In this document: positions 33,596 to 42,242 of the stretch, piece after piece | How the letters are laid out: each line of letters opens with the position of its first letter | Numbering within the stretch: the first letter of the stretch is position 1 | Source: Alphaproteobacteria bacterium | GTDB lineage: Bacteria; Pseudomonadota; Alphaproteobacteria; Geminicoccales; Geminicoccaceae | DNA length: 42,589 bases | NCBI GenBank assembly: GCA_030431615.1 | Contig: JAUIID010000018.1 | Location: forward strand, 1 to 42,589 | Direction: 5' to 3' | Program-made: the position numbers and the translations under genes | Notes under the pieces: generated by a model | The model's database searches: none | Told to the model about the DNA's origin: nothing | What the model saw: only the letters and a program-made list of their open reading frames with translations

Positions 33596-34899
33596 GCAGC
33601 GACAACCTGCCGGCCAAGAGGACAGGTGCGTTCGTCGCCGGCGATCGCGGCCACATGACGGTCATTGACCGTGACGGGCGAACCGAGGCCCGGCTCCGGC
33701 AGTTCCTCGACCGGCTGGATGCCGAATCACCCTTCTATCGGGCGCGGCTCGCCGAATGCGGCACCGGCACCGCCATCGAGCGGCTCGGCCGCCTGCCCCC
33801 GACCTCGCGCGCCGACTATCGGGGCCCGCTCGCGGCGGAGGCGCTGGCCGGCCTCGGCCGGGAATGCTTCGTCACCGATCGCAGCTCCGGCTCGACGTCG
33901 CGGCCCGTGCTGCGCTTCTGCCGCGGGGCCGACGACCTCGCCGAGCAGGCCGAGACCGAGCGGGTCTTCCGTCGTGCCGGGCTCGGGCCGGGCGACCATC
34001 TGGTCTGCATCGATGTCGGGGCTGCCGCGATCTCTGACTTCTACCAGCGGGCGGCCCGGGCGCTCGGCGTCGAACGCTTCACGTTCCTGCATCTGACCGA
34101 GGATGACGCGCCCGCCTGGCTGGCGCTGCAGCGGCTCGAACCCACTGCCGTGCTCGCCATTCCGAGCCTGATCGCACGCGGCGGCGAACGGCCGTTGGCA
34201 CTCTGGCCCGAGGGTCGCTCGCCGGTACGGATCTGCATCACGGTTGGCGAGCTGCTTCTTCCCCGCCAGCGCACGGCGATCGCGCATGCCTGGGGCTGCA
34301 GGGTTTGCACCTTCTTCGGCACGACCGAGACCGGCGGCTTCGCCAGCGAGTGCGGCACGGCCGACGGCTGCCACTTCCACCCCGAGAGCACGGTGGTCGG
34401 TCTTGCCGATCCGGCATGGGTCGATCCGCTGACGGCCGAGGGCGAGCTCCTGCTGAGCACACCCGACATCCGCACCCAGCCCGTGCTCAACTATCGTACC
34501 GGCGACCGGGTCCGCGTCTCGGTCGGCGCCTGTACGTGCGGCGAGCGGACGCCCCGACTCTGGCCGCTCGGCCGAGACACGGAGACCTTCGTCTTCGCCG
34601 GCGAGAAGTTCACCTACGACGCGTTCCTCGAAGCCCTGCGCGTCGTGGCACCGACGCTGGACGCATGCTCGATCCTGGTCGGCCCGACGACGCAGCGCCC
34701 CGTCCGCCTCACGTTCCACCTGCCGGAGAAGCTGCGCCGGCACGAGAAGGCGCTACGCGCGGCGCTGACCAACGGCATCTTCGAGCTCGACGCGCTCTGC
34801 CGCTACGGCATGGTCGAGGTGCAGCTCGCTTTCAGGGGCCGGCTGCCCCTGGGCAATCGCAAGGGCATCCGCCTCGCGAGGGCTAGGACAGAGCGTTGA
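33592..34899 (+). CDS. PaaK/LuxE-like AMP-forming adenylating enzyme
   Basis: The 435-aa protein belongs to the phenylacetate-CoA ligase-like group of adenylating enzymes. SPFYRARLAECG and LPPTSRADYRG form the N-terminus. SSGSTSRP (98-105) is the phosphate-binding loop, FFGTTETGGFASECG the adenine-binding motif (TTE), and YRTGDRVRV holds the ribose-binding Asp. GRDTETFVFAGEKFTYDAFLEAL opens the C-terminal domain, which ends with GNRKGIR, a possible site of the catalytic Lys. CxCG in GACTCGERTP may bind zinc, as in some PaaK relatives. It should activate a carboxylic acid as acyl-AMP; the acid and acceptor (CoA or protein) are unknown. No phenylacetate pathway genes are nearby. Its end overlaps the convergent small gene by 17 bp. 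Confidence 0.8.
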   Translation: MSSDNLPAKRTGAFVAGDRGHMTVIDRDGRTEARLRQFLDRLDAESPFYRARLAECGTGTAIERLGRLPPTSRADYRGPLAAEALAGLGRECFVTDRSSGSTSRPVLRFCRGADDLAEQAETERVFRRAGLGPGDHLVCIDVGAAAISDFYQRAARALGVERFTFLHLTEDDAPAWLALQRLEPTAVLAIPSLIARGGERPLALWPEGRSPVRICITVGELLLPRQRTAIAHAWGCRVCTFFGTTETGGFASECGTADGCHFHPESTVVGLADPAWVDPLTAEGELLLSTPDIRTQPVLNYRTGDRVRVSVGACTCGERTPRLWPLGRDTETFVFAGEKFTYDAFLEALRVVAPTLDACSILVGPTTQRPVRLTFHLPEKLRRHEKALRAALTNGIFELDALCRYGMVEVQLAFRGRLPLGNRKGIRLARARTER

Positions 34900-35329
34900 G
34901 AATCGATCGCGAGCCCCCGGCTTCCGTGCGGAAGTCGTCGTCATAGCTCTTCAGGGCCGCCTGAAGCGTCGCCCGACCCGGGTGACGACCGGCGAGGTTC
35001 CCGACCTCGCGGCGCAGCAGCCGCACGAGCCTCAGCTCCTCGTCGGCCGCCTCCCTGACCGATGCCACATCGCCGGCCTGCAGGTCCGCGAGGCACTGTC
35101 CGGTCGCCTCTCGATCCCCTTTCAACGGGGACAGCCAATAGCGGTCAATAAAGTCGCGCACTGGCCCTGAATTGCCCTTGGCCGCCTGCTCGGCCACCGC
35201 AACCAGATCGTTCAACAGGGATTGCTCCGCCGTCAGCGCCTTCACCACATCGCCGACACCGACCAGCTGCACCGTCTCTTCATCCCCGGCATCAGCAGGA
35301 CCGACTCCGCCGCCTGCGGTCGCGTTCAT
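34883..35329 (-). CDS. Small unknown protein (148 aa)
   Basis: ATG 35329 follows the strong binding site GGAGGAAA. After a Gly/Ala-rich, probably disordered start, the chain is predicted by eye to be mostly helical: VQLVGVGDVVKALTAEQSLL, FIDRYWLSPLKGD, and EADDEL-like acidic/Arg-rich stretches (ADEELRLVRLLRREVGNL). There is no signal peptide, membrane helix or catalytic motif. I do not recognise a family. It converges on the PaaK-like gene with a 17-bp overlap, so the two may influence one another's expression. Confidence 0.6.
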   Translation of the reverse strand: MNATAGGGVGPADAGDEETVQLVGVGDVVKALTAEQSLLNDLVAVAEQAAKGNSGPVRDFIDRYWLSPLKGDREATGQCLADLQAGDVASVREAADEELRLVRLLRREVGNLAGRHPGRATLQAALKSYDDDFRTEAGGSRSILNALS

Positions 35330-35332
35330 GAC

Positions 35333-35370
35333 GTTTCCTCCGCTTGGCCCCACGTCTCGGCGTGGGAAAC
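35333..35370 (-). promoter_or_regulatory. Leader hairpin that could mask the ribosome binding site
   Basis: In the leader of the 148-aa gene (minus strand), GTTTCC (35370-35365) can pair with GGAAAC (35338-35333), which includes part of the Shine-Dalgarno sequence. CCCACG/CGTGGG (35366-35361 and 35354-35349) forms a hairpin within it. The two can nest with a small shift. This suggests control of translation; it could also be chance. Confidence 0.35.
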
Positions 35371-35491
35371 CGGGCATTCTACCCCATCTGCCCCGCGGAG
35401 GCGATACGCGGCTTCACATGACGATTTTTGCCGGGCTCGACAGGAAAGCGACCAGACCAGGGTGCTACCCTTGCCGCAACTGCGCCCGCGC

Positions 35492-36421
35492 TCAGCCGGC
35501 TCGCACCGCCCCGCCGGCCGCATCGTGTTCGTGGCGGAAGGCGCTGACGGTGAGCAGGCAGGCGGCCTGCTCCTCGATATGCGGCATGTGGCTCGACTCC
35601 TCGAAGATCCGCTCGACGGCGCCCTTGATGCCTTCGACATAGGCCTTGACCACGTGCGGGGTCGCCTCGTCGTGCCGGCCGGAGATGACGAGGGTCGGCA
35701 CCTCGATCCGGTCCAGCCGGTCCTCGATGCTCCAGTTCTTCAGCGTGCCGTTTACGAGAAATTCCGTCGGGCCGTTCATCGTGCCGTAGACCGTCGGATC
35801 GTAGCCGATCCAGTCGATGGTCCGCTGCACTTCTTCCGGCGGCGGCATCACGCGGCAGAGATGCTCGCCATAGAAGATGCGCGACGCCGCCTGGTAGTCC
35901 GGGTGCTGATAGTCCTCGATGTCGTCGTAGTGCTTCAGCGTCGCCTGGACCTGCTCCGGCAACAGCCCCTCCAGACGCTTCATCTCCTCCCGCCAGGTGA
36001 CCATCGAGGCCGGCGCATCGGCAAGCACCAGCGCGTTCAGACCGGCAGGCTTCAGGACGGCGTGTTCAGCCGCCAGCATGCCGCCCCAGGACTGCCCGAG
36101 CAGATTGTAGCGCTGCTCGATGCCGAGATGCCGAAGCAGACCATCCAGCTCTTCCAGGAACGTCTCGACGCACCAGAGTTCCTTCGGTGCTTCGGGCAGG
36201 TGGGTCGAGCGTCCATTGCCGAGCTGGTCGTAGAGGACGACCGGCCGGCCGGTCACCGCTAGATCGGCGAAGGCTTCGAGATAGTCGTGGGTGCAGCCGG
36301 GCCCGCCATGCAGGACGACCAGGGGCACCTTGGCGCTGCCCAGATCGCCCGCGACCTCGTACCAGGTCTCGTATTCGCGGAACGGCGCGCGGCCTTCTCT
36401 CGTGTCGTAGTAAGACGACAT
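35492..36421 (-). CDS. Proline iminopeptidase-like alpha/beta hydrolase
   Basis: This 309-aa hydrolase has HGGPGCTHDYLE (oxyanion region), the nucleophile elbow GQSWGGML, VISGRHDEATP (catalytic Asp region) and SSHMPHIEE (catalytic His). HGGPG and GQSWGG are typical of the S33 proline iminopeptidase family, which removes N-terminal Pro from short peptides; some members hydrolyse amino-acid amides instead. ATG 36421 is chosen because the conserved N-terminus (YYDTREG) follows directly. It lies 16 bp behind an FAD oxidase gene, probably in one operon with it and the zinc dehydrogenase. Confidence 0.87.
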   Translation of the reverse strand: MSSYYDTREGRAPFREYETWYEVAGDLGSAKVPLVVLHGGPGCTHDYLEAFADLAVTGRPVVLYDQLGNGRSTHLPEAPKELWCVETFLEELDGLLRHLGIEQRYNLLGQSWGGMLAAEHAVLKPAGLNALVLADAPASMVTWREEMKRLEGLLPEQVQATLKHYDDIEDYQHPDYQAASRIFYGEHLCRVMPPPEEVQRTIDWIGYDPTVYGTMNGPTEFLVNGTLKNWSIEDRLDRIEVPTLVISGRHDEATPHVVKAYVEGIKGAVERIFEESSHMPHIEEQAACLLTVSAFRHEHDAAGGAVRAG

Positions 36422-36437
36422 TGACGCCTCCTTGCCA

Positions 36438-37526
36438 CTATTGACGCCGTGCTGCCACAGGCGGCAGCCGGGCCGGATCGAAGGGGCTGAGATCAATATT
36501 GGCCGAAGTACCGTCGAGGATCAGTGCGGACAGCGCCTCGCCGGTGGCCGGCCCGTTCAGCATGCCCCAGACGCTGTGACCTGTCGCGACAAATGTGCGC
36601 TGGAGCCCGGGCACCGGGCCGATCAGCGGCAGGCCGTCCTCGGTCACCGGCCGGAAGCAGGCGCCGCCGCGCCGCACCGGGGCGTCGGCGAGCCCGGGCG
36701 CGAAGCCCTCGATCATCAGCCGCAACTGCTCGAGGAAGCGCTCGTCCGCCACCACCGCTGCCGGATCCTCGGGCATGGGCCGTCGGCTCGGCAGGCCGCA
36801 GACATAGGTTGTGCCGTCCGGCCGCGGGATGACCTCGGGCGCCCCCTGCCCGCCGCCCGGCGCCGGGCAGTCGACGAAGAGGGCGGCCGCCGCGGCCCCC
36901 GGGTCGTCGAAGACGAGGCTGTGCCCCTCGAGCCCGTAGACCGCCGGCAGCGCCAGCCAGGCCGCCGCCAGGACCGACCAGGGCCCCATGGCGATGACCA
37001 CCGCATCGGCGGCCAGCACCTCGCCATCGACCACCACGCCAGTGGCCCGCCCGCCATCGGCGCTCCGCTCGATCCCCTGGACGACACCCCCGACCAGCCG
37101 GGCGCCGCGCTCGCCGGCGAGGTCCATCATGCCGGTGGTGAAGGCCTCGGGATCGACCTGCGCCGTCGTCTCCTCCGTGCCGAGCCAGCCGCCGAAGCGG
37201 GCCTCCGGCGCCAGCCAGCCCGGCAGGCCGGCCGCCGCCCGCCCGGCCTGCCGGCTCAGCGTCACGGCCGCCGTCGGCAGGCGCCGATAGCCCCAGCGAT
37301 CGGGGAAGGCCGCCGCCAGCTCCGCGTGCAGCGCAAAGCTGCGCCGCGCCAGCGGCCGCAGCGGCGAGCCATCGCACCAGTCGAGCGCCAGGAACCCGCC
37401 CGACTTGCCGGAGGCCGACCCGGCCACCCGATGCCGCTCCACCACCAGAACCTCGCAGCCCCGCGATGCCAGAAACCAGGCCGTGCAGGCGCCGATCACC
37501 CCGCCGCCGCAGATCACCACCCGCAT
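36438..37526 (-). CDS. FAD-dependent amino-acid/amine oxidase (DAO family)
   Basis: The 362-aa protein starts with the dinucleotide-binding fold VVICGGGVIGACTAWFLASRG (GxGxxG variant GGGVIG) and ends with LPLIGPVPGLQRTFVATGHSVWGM, the C-terminal FAD motif of the DAO family. GKSGGFLALDWC resembles the subgroup related to yeast TDA3/FOXRED1-like oxidoreductases. It should oxidise an amine or amino acid; the substrate is unknown. The proline-peptidase-like neighbour makes Pro or a related imino acid a reasonable guess. Confidence 0.85.
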   Translation of the reverse strand: MRVVICGGGVIGACTAWFLASRGCEVLVVERHRVAGSASGKSGGFLALDWCDGSPLRPLARRSFALHAELAAAFPDRWGYRRLPTAAVTLSRQAGRAAAGLPGWLAPEARFGGWLGTEETTAQVDPEAFTTGMMDLAGERGARLVGGVVQGIERSADGGRATGVVVDGEVLAADAVVIAMGPWSVLAAAWLALPAVYGLEGHSLVFDDPGAAAAALFVDCPAPGGGQGAPEVIPRPDGTTYVCGLPSRRPMPEDPAAVVADERFLEQLRLMIEGFAPGLADAPVRRGGACFRPVTEDGLPLIGPVPGLQRTFVATGHSVWGMLNGPATGEALSALILDGTSANIDLSPFDPARLPPVAARRQ

Positions 37527-37565
37527 CGCATCCTCCCCGTTGCACCGCCGCGCGGCGGCTCGTCG

Positions 37566-38720
37566 TCAGGCCTCCAGCAGATCGGGGTTCGGCACGATGG
37601 TCGATTTCACCGTCTTCATCGCCAGCGCGTCGGCGATGGCCTGCGCGATCCCGGGCTCGGAGAACTCGAACAGCGTCTGCATCTCGTACCATGGATAGCG
37701 GTCACGCGCGTTCCACAGCATGTCGACGCCCTTCGGCAGGTCGTTGGCGGTGAACGCCCAGGATCCCAGCACGTTCAGGTCCTTGGTGCAGATGCGGTGC
37801 CAGTTGGTCTGGATCGAGCCGGCGTCGGTGAACTGGCCCATCTCGACATAGGTCCCGCCGTCACGGAGATACTCGATGCCCTCGGGTCCTGCGGAGGGGT
37901 GGCCGGAGCAGTCGATGACGAGGTCCGCCCCGTAACCGCCGACGATCTCGCGCACGGCTGCGATCCGTGCTTCGGCTGTGACGTGCCGCTCGATGTCGAC
38001 CGTCGCCTCGGCACCGAAGCGGCGTGCCAGGGCCAGGCGCGGGGTCTCCGGGGCACCCACGGCAATCACGCGGCCCGCTCCCATTTCCTGCGCCGCGGCC
38101 ACCGCGAGGATACCGATCGGCCCCGTGCCCTGCACGACCACCGTCGCATTCCAGGGAAAACCGTTCACGCGCTGCGCCCGCTCGAAGGCGCGAATGCACG
38201 AGGTGAGCGGCTCGCTCAGCGCGCCGAGGCGGAGCGGCATGGCGTCCGGCAGCTTGTAGATCTTCGTCCCCGGCAACTCGGCGACGTCGACATAGACCAT
38301 TTCCGCCCAGCCGCCCCAGAGGTGCGGCGGCTTGTCGAAGCCGAGATAGCGACCATAGTAGACCGGCGTCAGGCACTTGTTGGCCGTCTCCGGGTAATGC
38401 ACGCACCAGTCGCAATGCCCGCACGGCATGAGCGGCGGCAGCATGAGCTTGGAGCCGACGCCGATGGGCTTGCCCATGAAATCGGTGGTCAGCTCGTCGC
38501 CGATCTCGACGATGACGCCGGCCAGCTCGTGGCCGAGCGTGAACGGCCAGGGCAGCGGCTTCGGCCAGTGGCCCTTGAGAATGTGCAGGTCGGTGCCGCA
38601 GACACCGCAGGCGCCGATGCGGATCAGCGCCGCCCTGGGTCCAATCTTAGGCCGCGCGACAGTCCGGATCACCGGGCTCGCACCCGGCCCGGCAAAGGTC
38701 GCGACACGGATCTCCTGCAT
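37566..38720 (-). CDS. Zinc-dependent alcohol dehydrogenase (MDR family)
   Basis: This 384-aa medium-chain dehydrogenase has GACGVCGTDLH (catalytic Zn Cys), GHELAGVI with a Zn-binding His/Glu, MPCGHCDWCVHYPETANKC (four Cys structural zinc lobe), and VQGTGPIGILAVAAAQ for NAD(P). ATG 38720 is preceded by GGGGAAG and so is preferred over ATG 38735. The family includes threonine, sorbitol and glucose dehydrogenases; the length and motifs do not separate these. It lies 39 bp upstream of the FAD oxidase on the same strand and is divergent from an ABC importer. Confidence 0.88.
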   Translation of the reverse strand: MQEIRVATFAGPGASPVIRTVARPKIGPRAALIRIGACGVCGTDLHILKGHWPKPLPWPFTLGHELAGVIVEIGDELTTDFMGKPIGVGSKLMLPPLMPCGHCDWCVHYPETANKCLTPVYYGRYLGFDKPPHLWGGWAEMVYVDVAELPGTKIYKLPDAMPLRLGALSEPLTSCIRAFERAQRVNGFPWNATVVVQGTGPIGILAVAAAQEMGAGRVIAVGAPETPRLALARRFGAEATVDIERHVTAEARIAAVREIVGGYGADLVIDCSGHPSAGPEGIEYLRDGGTYVEMGQFTDAGSIQTNWHRICTKDLNVLGSWAFTANDLPKGVDMLWNARDRYPWYEMQTLFEFSEPGIAQAIADALAMKTVKSTIVPNPDLLEA

Positions 38721-38847
38721 GGCCTGCTTCCCCATCGTTTCCAGCGTCGACGCGCCGGGCCGAGAACGTGCCCTGCGGCGGCGGCGAGTTCAAGCCGACG
38801 CGCTGATCGCGGCGCTGGCCGTCCCTGCCGGGCCGCCATGCGTTCGG

Positions 38848-38876
38848 TTGTCATCGATCTGTCACACCGCTAGCGT
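38848..38876 (+). promoter_or_regulatory. Putative sigma-70 promoter of the CUT1 importer operon
   Basis: TTGTCA (38848-38853), a 17-nt spacer and TAGCGT (38871-38876) fit a weak housekeeping promoter in the divergent gap 38721-38924. The start would be near 38883, leaving a ~40-nt leader before TTG 38925. The -10 match is poor. I see no clear operator in the gap. Confidence 0.35.
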
Positions 38877-38924
38877 ACCGCCTGCCGGCATTCCCCGTCC
38901 GGTTGGCGCGCAAGAAGGTGGCCT

Positions 38925-40115
38925 TTGCCCGAAGTGGTGCTCGACGGCCTTACCCGTCGCTTCGGCGAAACGACGGCTCTGGCCGGAATTGACCTCGTCA
39001 TTGCCGATGGCGCCTTCGCCGTGCTGCTCGGGCCATCGGGCTGCGGCAAGTCGACGACGCTCCGGCTGATCGCCGGGCTGGACACGGCCACCTCCGGGCG
39101 CATCCGCATCGACGGCACCGACGTCACCGACCGGCCGCCGGCGAAGCGCGGCCTTTCCATGGTCTTCCAGAACTACGCGCTCTTCCCCCACCTCTCGGTC
39201 GCCGAGAACATCCTCTTCGGCCTCAAGGTGCGCCGCGTGCCATCAGCCGAACGCCGAAGGCGGCTGGAGCGCGCCGCCGACATCCTCGGCCTTGGCCAGC
39301 TCCTCGCCCGCAAGCCGGCGCAGCTCTCCGGCGGCCAGCAGCAGCGCGTGGCGCTGGCCCGCGCCATCGTCGCCGAGAGCCGGCTCTGCCTGATGGACGA
39401 GCCGCTCTCCAATCTCGACGCCAAGCTTCGGGCCGAGATGCGCCACGAGATCCGCGAGCTGCAGCGCCGCCTCGACATGACCATGATCTACGTCACCCAC
39501 GACCAGGCCGAAGCGCTGAGCATGGCCGACCAGGTCGTGCTGATGCGCGACGGCCGGATCGAGCAGGACGCGGCACCGGCCGAGCTCTACGAGCGCCCGG
39601 CCACCGCCTTCGCCGCGAGCTTCGTCGGCACGCCGCCCATGAACCTCCTGCCGCTCGAAGCCTCGGCCGGCGGGCTCGTCGTCGCTGGCACCACGGGCCC
39701 CGTCCTCGCCGAGACGGACGGCGCGCAGCAGCCTGACCTCCTGCTCGGCATCCGCCCCGAGGCGCTCCAGCCGCAAGACGGGCCGGGCTTGCCCGTCACC
39801 GTGACCGACCTCGACTACCAGGGTGCGGATACCGTCCTCGTCTGCGACCTCGGCGGCCACACCCTGCTCGCCCGCGTCCCCGGCCACGCCGCGGCGGCCC
39901 CGGGCAGCAAGCTGCAGCTCGCCTGCACCGCTGCCGACCTCGCCTTCTTTTCCGCCGCCGATGGCCGCCGCGTGGCGCTGTCGGCCGCCGACACCACGAA
40001 CCAGCCACGCATCCTGGGAGGAGTTACCTCATGGACAAGAAGTCATTGCTCGCCGCCACGGCCGTCGTGGCGCTCATCGCCGCCGCCCCCGCGGCCAGGG
40101 CCGAGCTCGAGCTGA
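38925..40115 (+). CDS. CUT1 ABC importer ATPase (UgpC/MalK-like)
   Basis: This 396-aa ATPase starts at TTG 38925 behind AAGAAGGTGG. Walker A is GPSGCGKST, then MVFQNYALFPHLSVAENI, signature LSGGQQQRVALARAI, Walker B LCLMDEPLSNLDAKLR and YVTHDQAEALSMAD. FVGTPPMNLLPLEA begins the MalK-type regulatory TOBE domain, with LGIRPEAL. Homologues end close to ADGRRVAL; here the frame reads on for ~30 low-complexity residues (Ser/Pro/Arg) and overlaps the binding-protein gene by 85 nt. That tail looks like loss of an earlier stop codon or a sequence error. Confidence 0.92.
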   Translation: MPEVVLDGLTRRFGETTALAGIDLVIADGAFAVLLGPSGCGKSTTLRLIAGLDTATSGRIRIDGTDVTDRPPAKRGLSMVFQNYALFPHLSVAENILFGLKVRRVPSAERRRRLERAADILGLGQLLARKPAQLSGGQQQRVALARAIVAESRLCLMDEPLSNLDAKLRAEMRHEIRELQRRLDMTMIYVTHDQAEALSMADQVVLMRDGRIEQDAAPAELYERPATAFAASFVGTPPMNLLPLEASAGGLVVAGTTGPVLAETDGAQQPDLLLGIRPEALQPQDGPGLPVTVTDLDYQGADTVLVCDLGGHTLLARVPGHAAAAPGSKLQLACTAADLAFFSAADGRRVALSAADTTNQPRILGGVTSWTRSHCSPPRPSWRSSPPPPRPGPSSS

Positions 40116-41311
40116 CGCTCAACTTCCCGGTCGCCGTCGGCGGGCCTATCACCGCCATCATCGACGAATATGCGAAGACCTACAGCGAGCAGACCGAGGG
40201 CGTGACCATCCTGCCGGTCTATACCGGCAGCTACCAGGACACGATCACCCGCACGGTCACCGCCTTCAAGGGCGGCAACCCGCCCGACATGGCCGTGCTG
40301 CTCGCCGTCGACACCTTCACCCTCTATGACGAGGACATGATCGTCGCCATCTCCGACCTCGCCCAGAGCGACGAGGAGAAGGCCTGGCTCGCGAGCTTCT
40401 ATCCGGCCTTCCTCGAGAACGGCAGCATCGACGGCCAGCTCTGGGGCGTGCCCTTCCAGCGCTCGACGCCGGTCCTCTACTGGAACAAGGAAGCCTTCGC
40501 CGCCGCTGGCCTCGATCCCGAGGTCCCGCCCGCCACCTGGGAGGAGCAGGTCGAATTCGGCAAGCAGCTGACCCTCAAGGACTCCGCCGGCAACGTCACC
40601 CAGTACGGCGTGCAGATCCCGACTTCCGGCTTCCCCTACTGGCTCTTCCAGGGCCTGACGACGCAGAACGACGTCATCCTGATGAACCAGGACGGCAACG
40701 AGGTGAACTTCGACGACCCCAAGGTCGTGGAAGCGCTCGAATACCTCGTGGCGCTGAGCAAAGAGCACGGCGTCATGGCCCCCGACATCATCGAATGGGG
40801 CACCACGCCGCAGGACTTCTTCCAGGGCCGGACCGCGATGATGTGGACGACCACGGGCAACCTCACCAACGTCCGCAACAACGCGCCCTTCGAGTTCGGC
40901 GTCGCCATGCTGCCGGCGCATGTCCGCCGCGGCGCGCCGACCGGCGGCGGCAACCTCTTCATCCTGCACAGCGACCCCGAGCGCGAGCAGGCGTCGCTCG
41001 ACTTCATCCGCTGGCTGACCACGCCGGAGAACCAGGCCGACTGGTCGATCAAGACCGGCTACGTGGCAACCAGCCCGGCCGCCTGGGAAACCCCGGCCAT
41101 GCAGGAATATGCGAGCGAATTCCCGCCGGCCACCGTCGCCCGCGACCAGCTCGAGTTCGCCGTGGCCGAGCTCTCGACCCACGAGAACCAGCGCGTCACC
41201 AAGGTCTTCAACGACGGGCTGCAGGCGGCGATCACCGGGGCTGCCGAGCCCGCGGCGGCGCTGGCGACCGCCCAGGAAGAGGCGATGCGCATCCTCGCCC
41301 CCTATCGCTGA
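40031..41311 (+). CDS. CUT1 ABC importer solute-binding protein (UgpB-like)
   Basis: The 426-aa periplasmic protein begins at ATG 40031 after GGGAGGAG, with a signal peptide ending AARAE. GGPITAIIDEYAKTYSEQT, PPDMAVLLAVDTFTLYDED, GVPFQRSTPVLYWNKEAF and FFQGRTAMMWTTTGNLTNV are characteristic of family-1 binding proteins near UgpB (sn-glycerol-3-phosphate) rather than MalE. The ligand is a sugar, polyol or glycerophosphoryl compound. Its start lies inside the ATPase gene (85-nt overlap); it ends 49 bp before the first permease. Confidence 0.9.
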   Translation: MDKKSLLAATAVVALIAAAPAARAELELTLNFPVAVGGPITAIIDEYAKTYSEQTEGVTILPVYTGSYQDTITRTVTAFKGGNPPDMAVLLAVDTFTLYDEDMIVAISDLAQSDEEKAWLASFYPAFLENGSIDGQLWGVPFQRSTPVLYWNKEAFAAAGLDPEVPPATWEEQVEFGKQLTLKDSAGNVTQYGVQIPTSGFPYWLFQGLTTQNDVILMNQDGNEVNFDDPKVVEALEYLVALSKEHGVMAPDIIEWGTTPQDFFQGRTAMMWTTTGNLTNVRNNAPFEFGVAMLPAHVRRGAPTGGGNLFILHSDPEREQASLDFIRWLTTPENQADWSIKTGYVATSPAAWETPAMQEYASEFPPATVARDQLEFAVAELSTHENQRVTKVFNDGLQAAITGAAEPAAALATAQEEAMRILAPYR

Positions 41312-41360
41312 GCCACCAGCCGGCGGGCGGGCGATTGGCCCGCCCGCCGGCGATCGCTCC

Positions 41361-42242
41361 ATGGACCGCCGCCTGCTCACCACCCTCTATGCCTGGCTGC
41401 TCGTGCTGCCGGCCATGGTGCTGCTCGTCGCCTTCACCCACTACCCGACCGTCGCGACCTTCTGGGCGAGCTTCTTCTCGACCGCGCGCGGCCGCCGGCC
41501 CGCCAACTTCCTCGGGCTCGACCACTATCGCCGGATGATCACCGACGATCCTGTCTTCCTCCAGGTGGTCTGGAACAACTTCCTCTACGCCCTCGTCACC
41601 ATCCCGCTCTCGATCGGCATCGCGCTCCTCATGGCGCTCTGGGTCAACGAGCGGCTCGCCGGTCGCGGCTTTTTGCGCATGGCCTACTTCACGCCCACCG
41701 TCCTGCCGATGGTGGCAGCCGCCAATATCTGGCTCTTCTTCTACACGCCGGGCTTCGGCCTGCTGAACCAGATCATCGCCCTCTTCGGCGGGCCCGAGGT
41801 CAACTTCCTGGGCTCGCCCGAAACGGCGCTCTGGAGCGTCATGGCGGTCTCGGTCTGGAAGGAGGCCGGCTTCTTCATGATCTTCTACCTCGCCGCCCTC
41901 CAGTCGATCCCGCCGAGCCTGAAGGAGGCGGCGAAGCTCGAGGGGGCTTCCGACTTCCACTTTGTCCGCCGCATCGTCCTGCCGCTGCTCATGCCGACGA
42001 CGCTCTTCGTCCTAGTCAATGCCGTGATCGGCGCCTTTCGCGTCGTCGACCACATCGTCGCCATGACCGGCGGCGGCCCGAGCAATGCCAGCTCGCTCCT
42101 CCTCTTCTACATCTACGAGACCGGCTTCAAGTTCTGGGACACGAGCTACGCCGCCGCCCTCACCGTCGTCCTGCTCGCCGTCCTGATCACCGTCTCGGTG
42201 CTGCAGGTGACCGTGCTCGACAAGCGGATCCACTACCGGTGA
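41361..42242 (+). CDS. CUT1 ABC importer permease (UgpA-like)
   Basis: The 293-aa protein has six membrane helices. AYFTPTVLPMVAAANIW is followed by the EAA motif EAAKLEGASDFHFVRRIVLPLL, the contact with the ATPase. LLTTLYAWLLVLPAMVLLVAF is the first helix. ATG 41361 gives the usual start; its stop overlaps the second permease in GTGA. No strong Shine-Dalgarno sequence is seen. Confidence 0.92.
   Translation: MDRRLLTTLYAWLLVLPAMVLLVAFTHYPTVATFWASFFSTARGRRPANFLGLDHYRRMITDDPVFLQVVWNNFLYALVTIPLSIGIALLMALWVNERLAGRGFLRMAYFTPTVLPMVAAANIWLFFYTPGFGLLNQIIALFGGPEVNFLGSPETALWSVMAVSVWKEAGFFMIFYLAALQSIPPSLKEAAKLEGASDFHFVRRIVLPLLMPTTLFVLVNAVIGAFRVVDHIVAMTGGGPSNASSLLLFYIYETGFKFWDTSYAAALTVVLLAVLITVSVLQVTVLDKRIHYR

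Noticed and set aside
36432-38873. An 813-codon plus-strand frame opposite the oxidase and dehydrogenase genes
   Set aside because: Antisense to two genes with complete cofactor motifs; no start signal and no recognisable domain.
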